Of a stretch of DNA of 19,228 bases, positions 15,409 to 19,228 are shown piece by piece. The notes beneath the pieces were generated by a model. That model was given only the letters and a program-made list of their open reading frames with translations, was not told the origin of the DNA and did no database searches. A program made the translations under genes and the position numbers. The number at the start of each line of letters is the position of its first letter. The stretch's first letter is position 1. The stretch is taken from positions 1-19,228 of the forward strand of contig NZ_JNZO01000057.1 in assembly GCF_000717595.1 (NCBI RefSeq), given 5' to 3'. This DNA is from Streptomyces flavochromogenes. Lineage in GTDB: Bacteria; Actinomycetota; Actinomycetes; Streptomycetales; Streptomycetaceae.

Positions 15409-16338
15409 TCAGGCGATGTCCAGGACCGCCTTGCCGTGGACGGTGCGGTCGAGGAGGGCGGTGACGGCTTCGGCGGCTTTGTCCCAGGTGGCGCGCCAGG
15501 TGATCTGAGGGCTCAGGTCGCCTTGGGAGACGAGGTCGGCGAGGAGGGTGAGGTCCGGACCGACGTTGGTGCAGCGGAGGAGGAAGAAGCTTGTGATCGA
15601 CCGGTCGTGTGCCTCGGGGGCGCCGGAGAAGGCACCATATGGGAACTGCTCGGGGGTATCCGTGGCCCGGCCGACGGAGACGAGGGTGCCGTGTTCGGCC
15701 AGTCGCGCGTACGCCTTGATCAGTTGAAGGCCGCCGACCATGTCCACGACACCGTCGACGTGCGCGGTCAAGTCCTCTGGCCCGCCGACGACTTCGTGCG
15801 CGCCGAGGGCGCGCAGTCCGGCTCCGTGGGTGGCCGGGTCGCCGGTCGAGGCGATGACGTGTGCGCCGGCGCGGCGGGCGAGTTGCACCGCGTACCGGCC
15901 GACTCCGCCGGTGGCGCCGGTGATCAGGACGCGGCGTCCGAGGAGGGGGCCCAGGCGCCGCAGGGCGCGCAGCGCGCTCGCACCGGCGACCGGAATGGTG
16001 GCGATCGTGCCGAGGTCTGCGCCGGCAGGAACTGTTCCGAGCCAGGCGGTGTCCACGGCCCGGAGCTCTGCCCAGGCGCCGTCCGAGGCGAGGGTGACGA
16101 CCGGAGTGCCGATCGGCGGGCCGGACCCGTCCACAGCGGCGCGCTCGACCACGCCGGCCGCGTCCCATCCCGGCACTGACCCTTCAGGAGCCTCGGCCAG
16201 GACGTGCTTGGCCTCGCCGAAGTTGAGGGATGTGGCGTGGACGCGGACGAGCGCCTGATGGGGCGCCGGTTCCGGATCGGCGACATCGCCGAGTCGCAGG
16301 TTGCCGGGGCGGGAGCGGTCGACGAGGAGTGCGCGCAT
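15409..16338 (-). CDS. Quinone oxidoreductase-like MDR protein (zinc-free)
   Basis: A 309-aa NADPH-dependent enzyme of the medium-chain dehydrogenase/reductase superfamily, quinone oxidoreductase branch. The N-terminal GroES-like domain has [20 protein letters not shown] and GWDAAGVV; the Rossmann domain has [20 protein letters not shown] with the nucleotide loop at 141-147. The cysteine and histidine ligands of zinc alcohol dehydrogenases are absent, fitting the zinc-free QOR type. ATG 16338 has GAAAGG (minus strand of 16348-16353) nine bases upstream. It is divergent from a TetR regulator with an operator between them, so it is probably induced by the regulator's ligand, likely an electrophile or quinone; the substrate is not known. 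Confidence 0.9.
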   Translation of the reverse strand: MRALLVDRSRPGNLRLGDVADPEPAPHQALVRVHATSLNFGEAKHVLAEAPEGSVPGWDAAGVVERAAVDGSGPPIGTPVVTLASDGAWAELRAVDTAWLGTVPAGADLGTIATIPVAGASALRALRRLGPLLGRRVLITGATGGVGRYAVQLARRAGAHVIASTGDPATHGAGLRALGAHEVVGGPEDLTAHVDGVVDMVGGLQLIKAYARLAEHGTLVSVGRATDTPEQFPYGAFSGAPEAHDRSITSFFLLRCTNVGPDLTLLADLVSQGDLSPQITWRATWDKAAEAVTALLDRTVHGKAVLDIA

Positions 16339-16366
16339 GGCAGCGGACCTTTCGTGAGATCAATTG

Positions 16367-16381
16367 TGCCACTCAGTGGCA
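16367..16381. promoter_or_regulatory. TetR-family operator between QOR-like and TetR genes
   Basis: TGCCACT-C-AGTGGCA, perfect 7-bp arms around a single central base, with partly symmetric A/T flanks. It starts 28 bp upstream of the oxidoreductase start and lies 45 bp upstream of the regulator start. Actinobacterial TetR regulators often use such TGCCACT-type dyads, so autoregulation and repression of the enzyme are likely. Confidence 0.72.
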
Positions 16382-16411
16382 AAAACCTATCAGGGGCGCT
16401 TGCTCCCTCGC

Positions 16412-16417
16412 TACACT
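16412..16417 (+). promoter_or_regulatory. Candidate -10 box of a leaderless TetR transcript
   Basis: TACACT lies nine bases before ATG 16427, and no ribosome site is present between them. This spacing suggests transcription begins at or next to the A of the start codon. The -35 element is not clear. Confidence 0.4.
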
Positions 16418-16426
16418 CGACGCACG

Positions 16427-17098
16427 ATGACTGCCACCCATGCCCCCGACCCGGGCCTCTCCCTGCGCGAACGCAAGAAACTGCGCACCCGTGAGGCGCT
16501 GATCGGCACCGCCCTCGACCTGTTCAGCGAACGCGGATTCGACGGCGCGACGTTGGACGACCTGTGCGAGGCGGTCGAGGTCTCCAAGCGCACCTTCTTC
16601 CGCAACTTCACGAGCAAGGAAGACGTGGTGATGGCGCCGACTCAGGACATGTGGATGGCGTTCACCGAAGAACTGGACCGCCGCGCCCCCGACGGTGGCA
16701 CGCTCCTGGAGTTCCTGCAGGACGCCCTGCTTGCCGCGGTGGACCGCATGAACGACCAGGACTGGCCCACGCGGGTCCGACTCAGCCGTCGCCTCGCCGC
16801 CAGGACACCTTCGATGGACGCACACGGCCTGCACTTCTGTGACTGCACCATCCGCACATCCCTCGCCACGCTGCACCACAGGCTGGCCTTCGATGACCCT
16901 CGCGACCCGCGCCCCCGCCTGGCACTCGACCTCCTGGTCGCGGCCACCCGCTGCGCGATGGAGACCTGGGTCGACCTGCCGCGCGAACCGGGCCGCACAG
17001 CTTTCGCCGGCGAACTGCGCGCAGCCTTCGCCGCGATCCCAAGCACCGTGACACTGCCGGCCACACCGCGCGGGACCGCCCCGGGCGGGTCCGACTGA
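16427..17098 (+). CDS. TetR-family transcriptional regulator
   Basis: A 223-aa repressor-type protein. The N-terminal TetR helix-turn-helix covers about residues 15-62: RTREALIGTALDLFSERGFD, then ATLDDLCEAVEVSKRTFFRN and FTSKEDVV. The C-terminal ligand domain is all helical with LLEFLQDALLAAVDRM and CDCTIRTSLATLHHRLAFDD. ATG 16427 is preferred over an in-frame upstream start at 16364, which would run through the operator. It is divergent from the quinone oxidoreductase-like gene, with a palindromic operator in the 88-bp gap, so that gene and the regulator itself are the expected targets. The ligand is unknown. Confidence 0.88.
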   Translation: MTATHAPDPGLSLRERKKLRTREALIGTALDLFSERGFDGATLDDLCEAVEVSKRTFFRNFTSKEDVVMAPTQDMWMAFTEELDRRAPDGGTLLEFLQDALLAAVDRMNDQDWPTRVRLSRRLAARTPSMDAHGLHFCDCTIRTSLATLHHRLAFDDPRDPRPRLALDLLVAATRCAMETWVDLPREPGRTAFAGELRAAFAAIPSTVTLPATPRGTAPGGSD

Positions 17099-17120
17099 CA
17101 CGAGGGAACGCACTGCGCGA

Positions 17121-17345
17121 GCAGCAGGTATCGGCCGTCAGCTACGACACGAAGAGCGCCGAGCCCGATACTGCACGGTCTCGACCGGAGGCCTGCCCTC
17201 GGGCGCCATGGTCATCGACGGCGTCCCTGTCGACACGCCGTCGATCGGACCCAACTGCGACAATGCCTCATGGACCGACCAAGGCACCTTCACCGTCGAC
17301 TTGGGCAACGGTGAGACGGACTGCCCGCTCTGCGGCACCAACTGG
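17121..17345 (+). other. Possible cysteine-containing protein fragment, unrecognised
   Basis: One plus-strand frame reads protein-like without a clear start: RYCTVSTGGLPSGAMVIDGV, then SIGPNCDNASWTDQGTFTVD and GETDCPLCGTNW. It has balanced composition with four cysteines, including CPLC. ATG 17208 is in frame but lacks a ribosome site and would cut the segment. After about 17,345 the frame turns into antisense of other fragments. It is likely a remnant of a longer gene; no family identified. Confidence 0.3.
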
Positions 17346-17514
17346 CCCCGCCCGCAGTCTGGAACAGCGCATCCACTGAATCGACTTCACGTCGCCGTGT
17401 TTCCGCTCCGTCTCACCCAGCATCCTGCATACAGAACCAAACGGCTTATCGGTCCATCCGGTAAGGGGGCATGTGCGGCCCTACCGAATGCTGCCCGTAG
17501 GCCCCCCGCCGGCA

Positions 17515-17533
17515 CTGCCGGGCACCCCGGCAG
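17515..17533. terminator. 8-bp hairpin after the helicase-domain fragment
   Basis: CTGCCGGG (17515-17522) pairs perfectly with CCCGGCAG (17526-17533) around a 3-nt loop. It is 11 bp beyond the minus-strand stop at 17544, so the original gene's terminator seems to have been kept. Confidence 0.5.
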
Positions 17534-17543
17534 CGGACGAGCG

Positions 17544-17783
17544 TCAGATGTGCCTGGACTGTCCTGCAGCCCAGGCGTAGCCCAGCTCGGCGAGGGCGGC
17601 GAGCTGGTCAGCGTTCAGCCGGTATCGCCTCGCCTTCTGGTTACTCAGAAACACATCCGGCTTGATCGAAGAACCGTCGGGCAACACCTCCACGTGCGCT
17701 CTTCCGACGACGGTTCTGCCTTCCCGCGGGATGTACTGGGCGAGGGCTGTCAACCAGCTCGAGTGCCGGACCTCCCTGCAGGC
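17544..17783 (-). pseudogene. Helicase-associated (HA) domain, C-terminal fragment
   Basis: About 75 residues on the minus strand match the C-terminal helicase-associated repeat of large Streptomyces DEAD/DEAH helicases: LTALAQYIPREGRTVVGRAH, VEVLPDGSSIKPDVFLSNQK and RLNADQLAALAELGYAWA, ending at a natural stop at 17544. The helicase core and earlier repeats are absent. The upstream edge joins an FG-GAP fragment at about 17,783 with no start codon or ribosome site of its own, so it is a relic, not a gene. Such helicases are often large accessory genes; here only the tail remains. Confidence 0.65.
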
Positions 17784-17906
17784 CGCCTTCGACGCCGACC
17801 GCGCCCCGCTCCCCGAGGAGACCGGGGGTTCCTGTGCCTGGGTACAGCCACAGGATTCCTGCGGTGCCGCGGGCCACGGCGTCGGTCTTGCCGTCGTCGG
17901 GGAGGT
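17784..17906 (-). pseudogene. FG-GAP/VCBS repeat fragment
   Basis: The minus strand reads GDLPDDGKTDAVARGTAGIL, then WLYPGTGTPG, a single FG-GAP (beta-propeller) blade with the calcium-loop pattern D-x-x-D-D-G-K-x-D. It is cut at both sides: by the helicase fragment at about 17,783 and by transposase sequence at about 17,907. It may come from the FG-GAP gene that resumes at 18,423 or from a paralogue. Confidence 0.55.
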
Positions 17907-18426
17907 CTCCTGCATCTCCGGCAAGAAGAAGCAGAACGCCGTCAAGTCCATGGTCTTCACAGAATCCTGTTCTGCAGTCCAGCCCAGCCGGTGAGCTGTG
18001 TCGACATTACCCGCGTCCGCCAGTCAGGCCTGGTCAAGCACCTGGCCGACGGCCCCCTTCGTGGAGATCCTCGCTGAGGCCGGCTACCAGAGCCTGGGAG
18101 CCCAGACCGGCGGCCAAGTGGTGACACCACCGCACCGCATATGCACGAAGAACCCGCCGGACTGGTAGGAGGAAGTCCACGAACGCCAGCGCAAGGCACA
18201 CTCCTCACGCCGCATCCGCGTCGAGCACGGCATCGCACACCTCAAGAGCTGGAGAGCACCCGCCCACCACTACGGCCGCCGCGAACATGTGAGCGACACA
18301 ATCCAGGCCGTCGCCGGACTCCTCTCGCACCAGCAGACTGCCACCCCAGGCCCGGCCAACCGCAATGACCACCCGGCCGACCTGCCCTTTCGACGTGCCA
18401 CCGCCAACCATGCACGAGCTCGTTAG
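17907..18426 (+). pseudogene. IS5-family transposase, C-terminal half, decayed
   Basis: Three frames in turn encode the second half of an IS5-type transposase: ISGKKKQNAVKSMVFTE (from about 17,910), then LFCSPAQPVSCVDITRVRQS and GLVKHLADGPL, then after a shift near 18,057 VEILAEAGYQSLGAQTGGQV (second catalytic Asp position replaced by Glu in AEAGY) and VVTPPHR. At 18166-18168 a TAG replaces the Tyr of the PDWYEE motif. The frame then continues with RRIRVEHGIAHLKSWR (catalytic E) and DTIQAVAGLLSHQQ to TAG 18424-18426. The N-terminal half is missing. Two frameshifts, a nonsense codon and truncation make it inactive. Confidence 0.8.
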
Positions 18427-19228
18427 AACACGTCCTTCGCGCCCTTGCCGGGGACCATGTCTGCGGCCCTCGGCTTGAAGGGGGCTCGCCAGTCGCCTGT
18501 GCCCCAGTACACATAGCCGTTCGTGAAAGACGGGGCGGTGAGGATGTCCACGTTCCCCGGGGGGTAGGCGATCAGGTCCCCGTGGCCGTCGTAGTTGAGG
18601 TCTCCGATGCTGACGATCCGGGTGTATTCGTTCCAGCCGCCGCCGAGCTTCACGCGCGGGGCGAAGGTGCCGTCTCCGTTGCCGAGGTACATCCAGAGCA
18701 CGCCTGCGGTGTTCTCCCAGCTGAGGTCGTCATGCTTCGGGTAGTACAGACTGCTCTGCAGGTGCACGTCTCCGTACTGGCTCATCATCAGCAGGTCGGG
18801 CGATCCGTCGTCGGTGAGGTCGTGCGGATGTGGCTTGCGCGTGATGGTGCTCTTGCCGCTCAACGTCGTGCCCCAGCCCACGCCGTCGACGGGTGAGACG
18901 GTCGCGGTCCACTCGACGGGGCCGTTGCGCATGAGCCCGTGTGACGACGACGGCTCGCCGTTGCTGTCCTGGCGATGGCCGTCCCAGTGGAGCGTGACCG
19001 AACCGGGACCGCGCCCGCTGTCCAGGACGGATGCCTCGCCCCGCCAGTCGTAGCGGTAGTAGGCACCGGCGTACTTGATCTCGAAGTAGACGCGCGCGCC
19101 CTTCCGGTTCGTGGAGAACGTGAGGGGGGCGATGCCGCCGTTCTTGTCGAAGTCGATGGTGTCCGTGATGTTGTGTCCCGTCACCGCGAACCGGGTCGTC
19201 TCGCCGGTTGTGGCGACGAGACGGCGAT
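18423..19228 (-). CDS. FG-GAP/VCBS repeat protein, 5'-partial
   Basis: At least 267 residues, open to the window edge (the frame runs RRLVATTGETTRFAVTGHNI with no stop), so the start lies outside. The first part is a beta-rich region (GKSTITRKPHPHDLT and before). It is followed by FG-GAP repeats: DLTDDGSPDLLMMSQYGDVH, AGVLWMYLGNGDGTFAPRVK and GDLNYDGHGDLIAYPPGNVD, with the D-x-N/D-x-D-G-x-x-D calcium loops of beta-propeller blades. Such proteins are exported in Streptomyces and bind or degrade extracellular material; the signal peptide would be in the missing part. The stop TAA (18425-18423) overlaps the stop of the convergent transposase remnant, so the last residues may not be the original ones. 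Confidence 0.8.
   Translation of the reverse strand, partial: RRLVATTGETTRFAVTGHNITDTIDFDKNGGIAPLTFSTNRKGARVYFEIKYAGAYYRYDWRGEASVLDSGRGPGSVTLHWDGHRQDSNGEPSSSHGLMRNGPVEWTATVSPVDGVGWGTTLSGKSTITRKPHPHDLTDDGSPDLLMMSQYGDVHLQSSLYYPKHDDLSWENTAGVLWMYLGNGDGTFAPRVKLGGGWNEYTRIVSIGDLNYDGHGDLIAYPPGNVDILTAPSFTNGYVYWGTGDWRAPFKPRAADMVPGKGAKDVF

Noticed and set aside
17208..18077. 289-codon plus-strand frame as one gene
   Set aside because: It is a chimera: a possible Cys-rich fragment, then antisense of the helicase and FG-GAP fragments, then one frame of the transposase remnant.
1237..18168. TAG replacing a sense codon in three transposases (1237-1239, 10733-10735, 18166-18168) as possible amber recoding
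   Set aside because: All three genes also have frameshifts or truncation, and intact genes such as the MFS and peptidase genes end in TAG, so ordinary decay explains it.
1..19228. CRISPR array, tRNA or rRNA genes
   Set aside because: No regularly spaced direct repeats with unique spacers, and no cloverleaf or rRNA-like sequence was seen; the only tandem repeat is the heptamer at 5311-5352.

Overview
The window is high-GC actinomycete DNA, most likely Streptomyces. The evidence is GC-rich third positions, frequent GTG starts, GGAGG-type ribosome sites, hairpin terminators without U-tracts, and families typical of that genus (ECF41 sigma factor, DUF5937/ArsR regulator, DUF3027 protein, paired WXG-type proteins). 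It looks like accessory or chromosome-arm DNA: about six intact gene groups sit between at least seven insertion-sequence copies or remnants, most of them decayed.

Layout. 1-2096: an intact IS5-type transposase whose right end abuts a complete but dead IS481 element (frameshift plus amber codon, inverted repeats preserved). 2094-4526: a divergent MFS exporter / DUF5937-ArsR regulator pair sharing a 99-bp operator region; the IS481 tip supplies the exporter's stop codon. 4800-5134: a collapsed IS5-type transposase. 5444-7977: a three-gene operon (small helical protein, WxG-motif protein with an uncharacterised C-terminal domain, membrane-anchored protein), closed by a 15-bp hairpin. 8065-8160: a transposase scrap. 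8315-8896: a secreted M15-like peptidase. 9190-9675: a tnpB remnant with its right-end hairpin. 9855-10139: a small DUF3027 protein. 10526-11510: a broken IS110 transposase. 11798-13903: a divergent pair of an ECF41 sigma factor and an FMN-reductase/NTF2-like fusion. 13904-15408: 1.5 kb with no recognisable gene. 15409-17098: a divergent quinone-oxidoreductase-like enzyme and TetR regulator with a clear palindromic operator. 17121-18426: a mosaic of fragments (unknown Cys-rich piece, helicase-associated domain, FG-GAP repeat, IS5-type transposase). 18423-19228: a 5'-partial FG-GAP repeat protein running off the window.

How the genes work together. Three self-contained regulator/target pairs (MFS-ArsR, sigma-oxidoreductase, QOR-TetR) each share a short divergent promoter region, the usual design of small stress or efflux switches. 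The WXG operon looks like a type VII secretion substrate with partner and membrane-associated accessory or immunity protein; its effector-like C-terminal domain is the best candidate for something undescribed. The sigma/oxidoreductase pair is also notable because both products end in an NTF2-like domain. All family assignments come from reading translated sequence; no database search was run.
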